A DNA stretch of 63,769 nt from an uncultured Lachnospiraceae bacterium (lineage in GTDB: Bacteria; Bacillota; Clostridia; Lachnospirales; Lachnospiraceae). Positions 43,289 to 53,225 of this stretch are shown here, in pieces. Location: the NCBI GenBank assembly GCA_910578085.1, contig CAJTPM010000023.1, positions 1 through 63,769 on the forward strand, read 5' to 3'. The number at the start of each line of letters is the position of its first letter. Positions within the stretch are counted from its first letter, which is position 1. Made by a program: the position numbers and the translations under genes. The notes beneath the pieces were generated by a model. The model ran no database searches, had not been told where the DNA came from, and saw only the letters and a list, made by a program, of their open reading frames with translations.

Positions 43289-44893
43289 TTAATCTGATAT
43301 TTTCACCACAACCACACCATCTACCAGATCTATCGAACCGGCTCCCGGATAGGCAGGCATCTGTCGTACTGCGGAAACTGAAGAATCCACTCTGGTAAGA
43401 TTCATATTGATTCCAAGATAATAGTTTATCATCGCATAGTCTGTTCCCGGATAGGTAAGGCTTGTCTTCCCCATGGAATAAGGCTTTACAGCCTCGAACC
43501 CCGGCAGCTCTGTCAGATAAGGAGAACTCTCAAAAGATCCTGCTATCGCCACCGGCGTGATCCCCGGCTCATATCCCGGTACTTCTTCCACATCTGCCAC
43601 GACACGGGTTAATAGAGAATAGGCCGCTTTTTCCTGCTGAGACTTTTTAAAATAGATCTGATTGGCGTATATGAAATGTACCCAGATAATCACTCCAAGC
43701 AAAACAGCCATGATTTTCACCATTGGAAGTTTTTCAAGCTGCCAGTTTTTCTCCTTCGGCAATTGCCCGACATCTGCAGATCCCCACACTTTTCCTGCCA
43801 CGACTATTCCAAACACATACAACATGGTCGGACCAAACATCATCAATGTATGCTCCATGCCCTTGGACATCACACAGACAAAATTGCAGGCTAAAGGAAA
43901 TAAAAGCAGGCAACATGTTAACAATCCATATCTAGCTGCCAGTTGTCTGTCAAAAGAGGGCTGATCACCACTCTGCCTGTGGCACAAAAAGAAAATACCT
44001 GCCAGAATCACCGTTACCACGAAAACATTGATCAATACAAGCGCACATTTCCATATAGCTACAAGCTCCATTCCCCGGAATACAATATTGGACATCACAT
44101 CCGGGTCCGCAAAATAGAAAAAGACATTTTTATAAGCAGTAAACACCGAGAAAAACAACTCTCCTGCTCCAAATCTTCCCACCGACGCCATCCCGTTATA
44201 AGTATCCGCTTCCCAGATACCCAGTACACAGCGGATAACCTGCCAAGCCATATAATATATGCCGGCAGAAATTAACAGCACAACCGCATAATACAAAAAA
44301 TGTTTTACAATGTTTTTCAGCTCAACCTCAGGATCACACAGGCGCAATATTCCCAGGATGAGCATTATCGCCATGGCAGCCGAAATGAAAGCCTGGTATG
44401 TAGAAAGAGAAACCACCAAAAACGCGATCCCGGCCAACGTACAGGAAATTTTTTTCTTTTCGATCAGCCACACGCCAAATACAGCGGCAAAAAGTGCAAA
44501 AGAATACATATCTGACCAGGGCAAATATGATGCATTTATGTTAATAAAAGCCTCTGAACTCACCACCACGCCTGCCACTGCCACCATTGCAGATCTGCTC
44601 CTGATCTGCAAAATATCCACAAGCAACAGGACTGATACCAGAAACCAGCCGACCTGCAGCATACACAAAAGCCAGGGAGAACAAAGATCTCCCCTTAAAA
44701 AAACAATAAACGGCTGAAAAAATCTCCCCAGCGCAATCTGCCACGCGGCATCCTCCTGCACGATCACCAGCAAAGAGTCATGGGAAAACATACTGTTGGC
44801 AAATCTGTAGCCATGCACTGCCAGACACAGTAAGGCTGTGACCGCTAATGTAAAAACAGTCTGTGCCGACATCCGGCTTTTATTGTTCTCCAT
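43289..44893 (-). CDS. GtrII-like membrane glucosyltransferase
   Basis: A 534-residue polytopic protein with about 10-11 transmembrane helices. The N-terminal pattern NSMFSHDSLLVIVQEDAAWQIALGRFFQP and the following ASYLPWSDMYSFALFA segment resemble the GtrII glucosyltransferase family, which transfers a lipid-linked sugar to a surface polymer from outside the membrane. The C-terminal about 90 residues are extracytoplasmic. AGGAGAGGA precedes ATG 44893. It is monocistronic and divergent from the subtilase gene. The acceptor is unknown. Confidence 0.72.
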   Translation of the reverse strand: MENNKSRMSAQTVFTLAVTALLCLAVHGYRFANSMFSHDSLLVIVQEDAAWQIALGRFFQPFIVFLRGDLCSPWLLCMLQVGWFLVSVLLLVDILQIRSRSAMVAVAGVVVSSEAFININASYLPWSDMYSFALFAAVFGVWLIEKKKISCTLAGIAFLVVSLSTYQAFISAAMAIMLILGILRLCDPEVELKNIVKHFLYYAVVLLISAGIYYMAWQVIRCVLGIWEADTYNGMASVGRFGAGELFFSVFTAYKNVFFYFADPDVMSNIVFRGMELVAIWKCALVLINVFVVTVILAGIFFLCHRQSGDQPSFDRQLAARYGLLTCCLLLFPLACNFVCVMSKGMEHTLMMFGPTMLYVFGIVVAGKVWGSADVGQLPKEKNWQLEKLPMVKIMAVLLGVIIWVHFIYANQIYFKKSQQEKAAYSLLTRVVADVEEVPGYEPGITPVAIAGSFESSPYLTELPGFEAVKPYSMGKTSLTYPGTDYAMINYYLGINMNLTRVDSSVSAVRQMPAYPGAGSIDLVDGVVVVKISD

Positions 44894-45033
44894 CCGTCAT
44901 TCCTCTCCTGCTCAGATACCAGTATACGATAATCTGACAAAAACAACTAAGTTTCATCATTATACCACAATATTTTTCAATTGTATAGGAACAATTTCTT
45001 CCGGTACAAACTCAAAACAAGGTTTTTCTGATT

Positions 45034-45987
45034 ATGATAAAAAAAAGAACTTTTTACCACATCATGAACAGAGTCAGAAATCAACTTGAATTATATAAGA
45101 TAAAAAAATCCGGAGAGATCCAAGAAACTGAACCTGTGACAGTTGCTGTACTGGATAGCGGAATCGATATCAAACATCCCGATCTGGAAGGAAAACTCCT
45201 TGCTTTTCAGGATTTTATAGCAAAAAGCTCTGTCCCGTATGACGATTACGGCCATGGAACCCATGTCTGCGGCTGTATTGCAGGCGGTGGAAACGCATCC
45301 GAAGGTATCTATGCCGGTATCGTGCCAAACACCCGTCTCATTGTCGGAAAAATATTGGACAAAAGAGGAGATGGCAGTGTCAATAAAATGGCAGAAGCAA
45401 TGCAGTGGATCCTCGAGATAAAAGACACTTATCATATTCGTGTACTGAATATTTCTATTGGAACAGGACGAGGGTATGATGAACAGGAATATGATGAAAT
45501 CAGAAAGCTGTTAAACGAGGCCTGGTATCAGGGGATCATGATCGTCTGTGCGGCGGGAAACAGCGGGCCGGCAAGCGGCAGTATTTCCATGCTCGGTATG
45601 AATCGCAATATCATTACCGTGGGTTGCCATGAAGGAAAGGAAAGCTATCGTTTCGGACACCCCTGCCAGTTTTATTCCGGCAGAGGGGAGACTTCAACCA
45701 TCTACAGGAAACCAGATATCGTCGCCCCCGGCACAGAAATTATTTCCTGTAAGGCAGCACCATACCGGGGACGAACAAAATTAGACAAATATTATTGCAA
45801 AAAAAGTGGCACCTCCATGGCAACTGCCATCGTATCCGGATGCTGTGCACTTTTTTTTGAAAGAAATCCTGTTGAATCAAATGAATACTGTAAAAGAAGG
45901 CTTTTACAAACTGCTCGTAACCTGGGCGAAGCATGGAATAAACAGGGTTATGGCATGGTCAATCCAACAGCCATGCTACTCTCCTAA
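45034..45987 (+). CDS. Subtilisin-like serine protease (S8), intracellular type
   Basis: A 317-residue protease with complete catalytic residues: Asp41 (AVLDSGID), His74 (DYGHGTHVCG), Asn176 (AAGNSGP) and Ser261 (SGTSMATAIVSG). There is no signal peptide and no separate prodomain; the N-terminal 30 residues are basic, so it resembles intracellular subtilisins. Several Cys residues are near the active site. ATG 45034 has only a weak site, and ATG 45064 is an alternative. Its 3' end overlaps the convergent LRR gene by 12 bases. Confidence 0.85.
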   Translation: MIKKRTFYHIMNRVRNQLELYKIKKSGEIQETEPVTVAVLDSGIDIKHPDLEGKLLAFQDFIAKSSVPYDDYGHGTHVCGCIAGGGNASEGIYAGIVPNTRLIVGKILDKRGDGSVNKMAEAMQWILEIKDTYHIRVLNISIGTGRGYDEQEYDEIRKLLNEAWYQGIMIVCAAGNSGPASGSISMLGMNRNIITVGCHEGKESYRFGHPCQFYSGRGETSTIYRKPDIVAPGTEIISCKAAPYRGRTKLDKYYCKKSGTSMATAIVSGCCALFFERNPVESNEYCKRRLLQTARNLGEAWNKQGYGMVNPTAMLLS

Positions 45988-46941
45988 TGCTCCAGGCACT
46001 ATACTCTTTACTTCTGCAGGCAGTTCAGGATCTGTTTCACTGCCTCGATATGCAAGTAAAATACCGTCTCCTACGATCAGGAAATCATCTGTATCTGACG
46101 TTTCCGTGATCCCGGTTTCTTCTGCTGTTTCTTCAGTTCCGCCGGCCATCCAGTTCTCCAGCCAGGGAGTATGGGAAAAAGCATTTTCCTCAATCACAGT
46201 TACGCTCTCCGGGATCATCACATCGGAGAGTGTATCACAATGGTAGAAAGCACCGTAGCCAATACGCGTTACGCTCTCCGGAATGGACACACTGTTCAAA
46301 CCGCTTCTTGCAAACGCAAATTTTTCAATTTCAGCCACTCCATCCGGAAATGTAAAATCATACAGCATAGCCTCTCTGTAAAAAGACCATGCCGCAATTT
46401 TCCCCTCGGATACTGCCAGCGCTGTCTCCTCTTCCACTTTCAGATCAAAGGCATTCTGCTCCTCCGGAGTATAATCTCCCTGATAAATAGAAGTATAACT
46501 GCCATCCATCAAAACAACCGCATTTCCCCCGACGACCGGCACCATGCCCAGATTGTTTCCTGCAGAAGTTTTTATCGTATAAAGGGCCGCTCCTTCTGAA
46601 GAAGAAACGGCTTCAGCAGTATTTCCTGTTTCCGCTATATTTTCAGTCTCCTCTTCGGCCTGCTCTATTTCCACAGAATTCACAGCTTCCTCTGCTGAAT
46701 TCCCGGCTTGTTCTGCATCTGTTGCAACTTCACTATCAGCCATACCTTTCTCAGAAGTGGAAGCAGATGATTTCGGGGCATCTGATTTCTTTTTTTCCAA
46801 ACCAGCATCTTTCGCCTCTGTCACCGCTGCATTATCAGAAGACGCATCCGTTTCTGCTGTCGCATACAAATTTCTTGCGCCAATCCAAATAAGAGAGAAT
46901 AAGACAATCACGCCACAGCCAATCAGTATATTTTTTTTCAT
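45976..46941 (-). CDS. Membrane-anchored BspA-type LRR protein
   Basis: A 321-residue protein with one N-terminal transmembrane segment (about 4-26) and no convincing lipobox. A long Ser/Glu/Ala-rich acidic linker (about 30-115) is followed by a C-terminal domain with BspA-type leucine-rich repeats: GVAEIEKFAFARSGLNSVSIPESVTRIGYGAFYHCDTLSDVMIPESVTVIEENAF. A further LRR-like end (ELPAEVKSIVPGALGE) suggests the repeats continue. It lies 85 bases downstream of the large LRR protein, with a hairpin between. It is likely extracytoplasmic and may bind partners at the surface. Confidence 0.72.
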   Translation of the reverse strand: MKKNILIGCGVIVLFSLIWIGARNLYATAETDASSDNAAVTEAKDAGLEKKKSDAPKSSASTSEKGMADSEVATDAEQAGNSAEEAVNSVEIEQAEEETENIAETGNTAEAVSSSEGAALYTIKTSAGNNLGMVPVVGGNAVVLMDGSYTSIYQGDYTPEEQNAFDLKVEEETALAVSEGKIAAWSFYREAMLYDFTFPDGVAEIEKFAFARSGLNSVSIPESVTRIGYGAFYHCDTLSDVMIPESVTVIEENAFSHTPWLENWMAGGTEETAEETGITETSDTDDFLIVGDGILLAYRGSETDPELPAEVKSIVPGALGE

Positions 46942-46982
46942 ATCCGGCCCCCATCATCATATTCAGATATTATTTCCATAAC

Positions 46983-47021
46983 AATCAGGAAAGCCGGAAT
47001 AATATTCCAACTTTCCTGATT
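46983..47021. terminator. Strong hairpin between the two LRR genes
   Basis: AATCAGGAAAG (46983-46993) and CTTTCCTGATT (47011-47021) are exact complements, and the inner bases CCGGAAT and ATTCCAA extend the stem. There is only a weak T-run on either side. It probably ends the large LRR transcript, partially or fully. Confidence 0.6.
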
Positions 47022-47026
47022 CTATT

Positions 47027-50000
47027 TTATGCTACACTCGGTCTTACCTTCTTATCCTTCTTTAAGAAGAGCACTGCTGAGAATAGTCCCAGACCAATCG
47101 CTAAAAACCACTTTGGATGAATCGCATCTCCGGTTTTTGGTGTCGCATCATAGGCCCCCTCCGAAAGATTTGCCGTATCCACATAGACTGTATAAGGCGA
47201 AAAATGCGTTGCAGTAAAGGTCACGCAGGGCACACCATTCACTGTCGTAAATCTCGGATTCAGTTTATCCAGATTATTTCCGCCGGTTACTGCCGCCACT
47301 TTATTATTTCCGGCATACTGCCGCAACTCATCCGGTATCGGTAAAGTAATTGTCACGGAAAGTCCACTTGTATCCGTCACTTTCTGTGTTCCGGTTTCAT
47401 CATACAGAGAGATATCCATTGCAAAATAGTGGATATTCTCCAGGCTTCCATATTCATTTCTGAGCGCTTCCGCCACTGCAGCCGTTGCCTGCCCATCCTC
47501 CGTCACTTTAACTACAAAATTATCGGTTGAACCATTTACTGTTGCAGAAGCCACATCCGTATTGGAGATGCCCGGACGGTTTACTTCCACAGAACTTCCG
47601 CTGTTACCGGTTCCACCATTACCGTTGCTATTGCTACTGCCGTCACTTCTGCTTACCGATCCCGTATTGGAAGACGGTGCGGAAGTTATGGTCCCCTCTT
47701 TTCTTCTCGAGGTAATACTGTTACCTGTCTCACTCTTCGTCCTGTAGTTCGCCGTAATTGTCAGATTCTTAGCCGGCATCTTAAAAGAAGTAGCTGCTAA
47801 TGTTTTACTCGTAAAATTCGTATCATTTTCCGAAGAAGTCCAGTTATAAAACTCATACCCGGTATTCGGTGTATAAGCTGCTACCGTCACCTGCGTATCC
47901 GCCGCATAACTGCCGGAACCGGAACCGTTTACAACGGTAAGGGTATAAAGTGTCTGGTTTGTGTTATTATTGTTATCATTCCCCGGCTTGTTCGGATCAT
48001 CCGGCTTGTTCGGATCATCCGGCTTGTTCGGATCATCCGGGTTATTCGGATCATCCGGCTTGTTCGGATCATCCGGCTTGTTCGGATCGTCCGGGTTATT
48101 CGGATCATCCGGGTTGTTCGGATCATTCCCGCTGGTTCCTCCCGTATAATCATAACTTGCCATAAACATTACATTTCCGGTAATGTTATTCATTGGAATG
48201 CTGTCAACATTATCATCTTCCGGCACGGAGATCCAACCGGTAAACTTATATTGCGTTCCTCGATACGAAGTCGGTGTTTTCGGCTCTTCTGCTGCTTCTC
48301 CATTCCGTACCTCACGCTCAACGATCAGTTTCAAATCATCATTTACAAATCGCACTTTCCAGGTCTGCGGCGGTGTATCCGAATAGTTTGCCTGCACATA
48401 CATATCCTTTGCTGCCGGAGAATAACTGCCCGGAATCCAGCCAGTTTCTTTATCAAAATATTTTCCGGGATGTTTTTCCAAGAACGGCGCCATCTCCTCG
48501 TCTGTAGGCGGTTCCACAACTTCTCCCTCCTGCACAATCCTTTCCGCAATAACTGTTCTTCCATCATCATCTATAAAAGTAATTGTATAGAAAGGAAGCA
48601 GTTTCTGGTCTGATACCTTCCAGTTATATTTTTTATTGGCTATAGCCAGTTTTTCTGCAGAACTTCCTTCCGGAGAGATCACTTCAACATTATATAGTAC
48701 ATGATCCACATTAGGGCCGTTAAAATCTTTGTTGCTATAAAAAATTTTATTACTGTCAAGTCTTACATTATCATTAGGAACACGTAATATTCTAAGATTC
48801 GTATCTTTCAGGGCATAATTCTCCAACGCCCTGCATGCTAACGGTAGATACAAATTCGTCAGTCCTTTTGCATTTGCAAAACAAAACTCCGGTATTGTCT
48901 CCACATTAGATGTAGAGAGATCTACTGTAATAATCTCTTCACAGTCCATAAACGCTTCCGGATAAATTTGATTTATACCCGCCAATTCTTCCGGACCTAC
49001 CATCAGAGAATCCACTGTGCCGCCTCTTTCCATGAGACATTCTACCACAGCATTTTTCTGACCATTATTATATTCGTAAACAATTCCTCTCTCACAGGAG
49101 AAATTCTCACCAGAGGTACTTGTTCCCGGTCCGCCCTGCGTCGATTCACCTGTAAAATATACAGTAGTCACTCCTTTATCATCCGCAAAAGGCCTGATAC
49201 CCATCTGGCTTGTAGTTGCAGGAATTGTCACGCTTCTCAGGTTTTCACACTGGCCAAATGCATAATCACCAATACTCTCCCCGCCCTCTGTACCGGAAGA
49301 ATACATTATCACAGATTCCAATTTATTACACCCGTAAAAGGTATAAGCATCCAGCTCCTCTATATCCTGCATCACAATACTGCGGATTTTATCATTTACA
49401 CCTGGTATTACTTTTTCTTTTGCATTCTCATCAACACCAAGCTCTTCGCTGTCTCCGGTGTCAGGATTTTCAACAACATTATCATTCTTCACTGTATTCT
49501 CCTCATCTGCTGGAGAAAACAGCCCCTTTCTTATTCCCTGAATACCTGTGGGAAGAACGATGTTATAAGCAGAATCCACTGCCCGATGCACTATTGCCTG
49601 GCTGGGCGCTTTTCCATCATCGTAGTCACTGATAATAGTATCAATATAGCTGTCATCAATCGTATCCGCAGGTACACCCGTCTCTATTAAAGCCGCTTTT
49701 ATGGCATTTCTATATTCCTGACTGGATGTAGTAGGCACCTGATTTACTTCTCTCCTGTGGGTATCCGGATTATACTTCACATGGAGATTAGTAGGATTAC
49801 CGGAGCAAAAATCAATATACGACAGAGGCTGTCGGTCATTATTATAATAGTTCTCTTCGCCCATTGCATATTGGAATGGCACAGAATTAACATCTATACG
49901 CCCCTCAAAAGTCAGGGGGGTCAGATTATTGTCTCCCCCTGCCTGTGTCTTAAAGGCATCCTTTCCAATAGACTGAATATTATTTGTCTCTTCAAACACC

Positions 50001-52018
50001 ACCTTTTCCAGTTTTACACAGCCTGCAAAAGCTTCAGCTGCAATATTTTCAACTGTATTCGGCACATGCAGTGTCTTTATATTTTTATTTCCCTTAAAAT
50101 CACTGCCGATCGCTTTGATATCATAAGGCCCTACGCTGGCCGGTACATCAGCGTTAAACATTTTGTTTGTATCATCAATCGTGATACTCAGCAATTCTCC
50201 TTCCTTGCTTGCCTGATAGGTTAGTTTTGCACCACTTTCATCATCATTCTTGATGATTTCAAAAATCTCCGAATCCCGGTACATAAAGGCAATGGAATGT
50301 TCTTTTGTCACATTATTATGTACCATGCACATAGAAGAGCCACTACCAATAAAATAAAACTGCTCTCCTACCTGCGCTTTGAAATCATCCACATCAAAAG
50401 GGTAGCCTTTCGTTGTGTCAAAAGAAGTATTATCATTTGATACATCGATCCATTTCAGATTCCCACAACCTTCAAAATCCGAAAAATACAGATTATTAAA
50501 TGTGGCATTATCCGGCAAAATCAGATGTTCCAAAGAGGAACAGCCTTTAAATAAAGCCAGTCCTGTCTTAGTCAAAGTATCCGGCAATGTGACATCTTTT
50601 AAAGAGGAACAATTTTCAAATACATTATCTCCGATATCCGTCAAATTAGAAAGTTTATAGTCCAGACTCCCCAGACTCATGCACCCTTTAAAAGCCTCAT
50701 CACCAATTGCTCTTATATTCGTAGGGAAATAGAAACCTTGCAGGCTGGAGCAATTTCGGAAAGCCCCCTGCCCTATCGTGTCCACATTGGAGTTACTTGC
50801 CAGTACAAAACTCTCCAGACTGGTACACCCCTCGAAAGCTGACGCCCCCAAAATAGTTAGAAGCGACTCATCTCCAAAGGAAACTGATCTAAGGTTAGTA
50901 CAGTTTTTAAAAGATTCATCGGCAATTGCATATAGAGACTTTGGCAATGTGACAGATTCAATATTTGCACCATTAGTAAAAAAACTCTGCCCTAATCTTG
51001 CATCATCAATTTCATAAATTCCATTACTGTTCACACTTACCCTTTGATTGGAAATACAGCCTATCGCAACATTGCCAAGCCATTTCTGATCTTCTGTTGC
51101 AGGATCAAAAAAATACCCCTTTTTAGTTGTATCATGATTCTCAAGGATACCGGCATCCATAATACTATCCGCTATGCCGGCAGTATCTCTTAAATCTGTG
51201 ATTCCCACGTTATTTAACGCCTGATCGCTGGGCAGTTTGCAATATTCCCAGTGATCGGAACTCATATTCTCTGTATCCTGATTTCCGGTTCCGTCAATTT
51301 TATATAAGTAATAGTTGACATCGTCAATTTTCCACTCACTGCTTTTTAATTCCGTGCAGGGAAAAAACTTAAAGGTATAATAATATACGGTCTGTACAGA
51401 TTTCTCTCCGTCGTCCTCACTGGATGCCTGATATAAAAAACGATTGGCATTTAGCGAAGTCTCTGTCACAGGGGCAGCATAATCCGCCTGTCCCCAAGGG
51501 CCATAAGAATATTTTTGTTCCGCCTCATTCCAGGTTCCGGTTCTTGTGAGCGTAGCCTGAGAAATTCTTTTATAATATAATGGCGTTCCGTCTCTGTTTG
51601 CCGCCGCCTGCCCACGGTTCGTTCCCTCTGATGTCGTATAAGGAACATAGGCTTCCAGAGATTCCGGCATGGCCAGATGTTTGTTCGGCAGCGAAGATGC
51701 AATATATCCAACCAGTATACCCTGATTATCATGTCCGGCGACATTCCTATAAGCAAACTGGTACTTGTTGTCAGAGGTACAATATATCTTATCCGCCTTA
51801 GTCAGTTTCGGAATCTCACCATTATCACTTGCGAGACCTTTATCTGTCGTTATGGAATTTCCATGTGTGGCCGGTTCTGCTGTACTTCCGGCCGCTGCCG
51901 CCTCCGGCACCGGGATCGCCGCAACCGTGATCGCTGAGATCAGCAGCATCACAGCCGATGTCTTGCGGATCCGTCTCCTCATTCTTCTATCCAGTTTCCT
52001 TTTCTTTTTTCCAAACAT
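47027..52018 (-). CDS. Large BspA-type LRR surface protein with TPKTG sorting signal
   Basis: A 1663-residue secreted protein. In order: a basic n-region and signal peptide (about 1-43), an N-terminal domain (about 45-330), three blocks of BspA-type LRRs (about 340-560, 640-730 and 900-1170, with repeated IG..AF..C.SL motifs), two Listeria-Bacteroides repeat-like beta modules (about 1150-1290), a PNKPDD repeat (about 1298-1345), a further InlB-B-like module, a Ser/Gly/Asn-rich linker, a C-terminal beta domain, then TPKTGD (about 1626-1631), a hydrophobic helix and a KKDKK tail. It is anchored to the wall by sortase, probably the class B enzyme encoded just upstream. It is likely an adhesin. 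Confidence 0.88.
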   Translation of the reverse strand: MFGKKKRKLDRRMRRRIRKTSAVMLLISAITVAAIPVPEAAAAGSTAEPATHGNSITTDKGLASDNGEIPKLTKADKIYCTSDNKYQFAYRNVAGHDNQGILVGYIASSLPNKHLAMPESLEAYVPYTTSEGTNRGQAAANRDGTPLYYKRISQATLTRTGTWNEAEQKYSYGPWGQADYAAPVTETSLNANRFLYQASSEDDGEKSVQTVYYYTFKFFPCTELKSSEWKIDDVNYYLYKIDGTGNQDTENMSSDHWEYCKLPSDQALNNVGITDLRDTAGIADSIMDAGILENHDTTKKGYFFDPATEDQKWLGNVAIGCISNQRVSVNSNGIYEIDDARLGQSFFTNGANIESVTLPKSLYAIADESFKNCTNLRSVSFGDESLLTILGASAFEGCTSLESFVLASNSNVDTIGQGAFRNCSSLQGFYFPTNIRAIGDEAFKGCMSLGSLDYKLSNLTDIGDNVFENCSSLKDVTLPDTLTKTGLALFKGCSSLEHLILPDNATFNNLYFSDFEGCGNLKWIDVSNDNTSFDTTKGYPFDVDDFKAQVGEQFYFIGSGSSMCMVHNNVTKEHSIAFMYRDSEIFEIIKNDDESGAKLTYQASKEGELLSITIDDTNKMFNADVPASVGPYDIKAIGSDFKGNKNIKTLHVPNTVENIAAEAFAGCVKLEKVVFEETNNIQSIGKDAFKTQAGGDNNLTPLTFEGRIDVNSVPFQYAMGEENYYNNDRQPLSYIDFCSGNPTNLHVKYNPDTHRREVNQVPTTSSQEYRNAIKAALIETGVPADTIDDSYIDTIISDYDDGKAPSQAIVHRAVDSAYNIVLPTGIQGIRKGLFSPADEENTVKNDNVVENPDTGDSEELGVDENAKEKVIPGVNDKIRSIVMQDIEELDAYTFYGCNKLESVIMYSSGTEGGESIGDYAFGQCENLRSVTIPATTSQMGIRPFADDKGVTTVYFTGESTQGGPGTSTSGENFSCERGIVYEYNNGQKNAVVECLMERGGTVDSLMVGPEELAGINQIYPEAFMDCEEIITVDLSTSNVETIPEFCFANAKGLTNLYLPLACRALENYALKDTNLRILRVPNDNVRLDSNKIFYSNKDFNGPNVDHVLYNVEVISPEGSSAEKLAIANKKYNWKVSDQKLLPFYTITFIDDDGRTVIAERIVQEGEVVEPPTDEEMAPFLEKHPGKYFDKETGWIPGSYSPAAKDMYVQANYSDTPPQTWKVRFVNDDLKLIVEREVRNGEAAEEPKTPTSYRGTQYKFTGWISVPEDDNVDSIPMNNITGNVMFMASYDYTGGTSGNDPNNPDDPNNPDDPNKPDDPNKPDDPNNPDDPNKPDDPNKPDDPNKPGNDNNNNTNQTLYTLTVVNGSGSGSYAADTQVTVAAYTPNTGYEFYNWTSSENDTNFTSKTLAATSFKMPAKNLTITANYRTKSETGNSITSRRKEGTITSAPSSNTGSVSRSDGSSNSNGNGGTGNSGSSVEVNRPGISNTDVASATVNGSTDNFVVKVTEDGQATAAVAEALRNEYGSLENIHYFAMDISLYDETGTQKVTDTSGLSVTITLPIPDELRQYAGNNKVAAVTGGNNLDKLNPRFTTVNGVPCVTFTATHFSPYTVYVDTANLSEGAYDATPKTGDAIHPKWFLAIGLGLFSAVLFLKKDKKVRPSVA
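47983..48126. repeat. 18-bp tandem repeat encoding PNKPDD
   Basis: Eight near-identical 18-base units (plus-strand unit close to cggcttgttcggatcatc, some with gggtta in place of ggcttg) encode a (P-N-K/N-P-D-D) spacer in the large LRR protein. Differences between units are mostly Lys/Asn codon changes. Such spacers expand and contract by slippage and project surface domains from the wall. Confidence 0.9.
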
Positions 52019-52132
52019 AAAAATCCACCTTCTTCTGTCATTTTATGATGTCGAGACCAAAATCTCAGGCTCCACAATATTGATAAACCGCGTTTCATTT
52101 TCTACATGCACGGCAGTTCTCATCTCTTTATC

Positions 52133-53017
52133 TTATGCAACTCTCACGCCAACTACCACAAACCGCCCTTCCGATCCCTGGGTACGATCACAGGTGGAAA
52201 GCGTTACAAGCTCATCTCCATACACCGGGGTGTAGGCTGTTTCATACATGGACATCGCTGCCATCGCCGCCATGTTGGAATTGAATTCTTCCTCAGAATT
52301 CGCATCAATAAACTGATAATATTTAAAAGCAATCTCATCTTCCGCCAGCACCTGCGCTTTAAAAACGTAAACAACCTGATAAGTCCCCTTTTCATAGATC
52401 GTATCAAACTGGAAAGTCTGATGATCCTGATAAAAGGACTCATCGGTATATTTGTCAAGATGCCCAAACATCGCCCCTGATTTCATATGGTGCCCGTATA
52501 TGATCAGATTTGTGGAACGGTCTATCACATCACAGTCTTTATCCATGAAAATACAGCCGTTCTTATCCTGATTCTGCCCAAAGTCATGAGTAAGATAATA
52601 TTCATTGTCCACAGTCTGCATAACAGGGTAATCAATATTTGTATCGGCTATTTTAACCCATCCTATTAGCTTTTTGTTCTTATTATATAAAATTTCGTAT
52701 TCTGGAAGAATATCCGGTATTTCAGTCTCACCTGTCCGATGAATGACAAACTCTTCCTCTTTATCTGATACTTTACTTTTGCTCTCTTCTTTGATCTTTG
52801 CCCAATCAGCACTCTCGCTCTGCGTTCTGCGATTCATATAGGTATATATGGAAAAATAGCCGATACAGCCGGTGGCTATAACCACACAGAACATAATCAG
52901 CTGTTTTCTTCTCTTTTCCCTCTTCTTCAGTTCTTTTGACACTGCAGCACGCAGCCGTTCATCCTGTATATCCTGCAGTCCACCCATTCCTGCCTCCGTC
53001 TGTTTTTTCCCGGACAT
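52133..53017 (-). CDS. srtB: Class B sortase
   Basis: A 294-residue membrane transpeptidase: basic cytoplasmic N-terminus (about 1-40), one transmembrane helix (about 41-60) and an extracytoplasmic SrtB catalytic domain. The catalytic His is in LIIYGHHMKSGAMF (His176/177), Cys is in TLSTCDR (Cys276) and Arg is near 285. The long insertion between strands is typical of class B. It is directly upstream of the LRR protein bearing TPKTG, and clostridial class B sortases are known to accept [S/P]PxTG motifs. A promoter is visible at 53037-53064. Confidence 0.93.
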   Translation of the reverse strand: MSGKKQTEAGMGGLQDIQDERLRAAVSKELKKREKRRKQLIMFCVVIATGCIGYFSIYTYMNRRTQSESADWAKIKEESKSKVSDKEEEFVIHRTGETEIPDILPEYEILYNKNKKLIGWVKIADTNIDYPVMQTVDNEYYLTHDFGQNQDKNGCIFMDKDCDVIDRSTNLIIYGHHMKSGAMFGHLDKYTDESFYQDHQTFQFDTIYEKGTYQVVYVFKAQVLAEDEIAFKYYQFIDANSEEEFNSNMAAMAAMSMYETAYTPVYGDELVTLSTCDRTQGSEGRFVVVGVRVA

Positions 53018-53036
53018 GCCCTCACTCTTAGTTACT

Positions 53037-53064
53037 ATTTTACTATATCTTGCTTAAAATGCAA
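53037..53064 (-). promoter_or_regulatory. Promoter of the sortase gene
   Basis: Minus-strand TTGCAT (53064-53059), 16-base spacer, TAAAAT (53042-53037), about 20 bases before the sortase start. The arms CTTGC and GCAAG form a small inverted repeat over the -35. Confidence 0.5.
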
Positions 53065-53167
53065 GTGTTTTTCTCTGGTGTTCCAATATATGGTGATTTT
53101 GCAGATATCTGACCAGTCAAATTCAAAATAAAGAAACTCTTCATCCGAATTTTTGATCAGAATACGA

Positions 53168-53194
53168 ACCCTTTTTTCTCCGCCGCATATGATA
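53168..53194 (+). promoter_or_regulatory. Sigma-K-like promoter of the Cys-rich gene
   Basis: AC at 53168-53169, exactly 16 bases, then CATATGATA at 53186-53194. This matches the published B. subtilis sigma-K pattern AC-N16-CATAnnnTA. Transcription would begin near 53201, just before the GGAGG and start codon. No good vegetative promoter competes with it. The match is short, so chance is possible. Confidence 0.4.
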
Positions 53195-53225
53195 AATCAT
53201 AAATAACACATGGAGGCAAACAACT

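Noticed and set aside
47961..48149. Tandem repeat considered as a CRISPR array
   Set aside because: Units are contiguous without spacers and encode an in-frame proline-rich spacer of the LRR protein.
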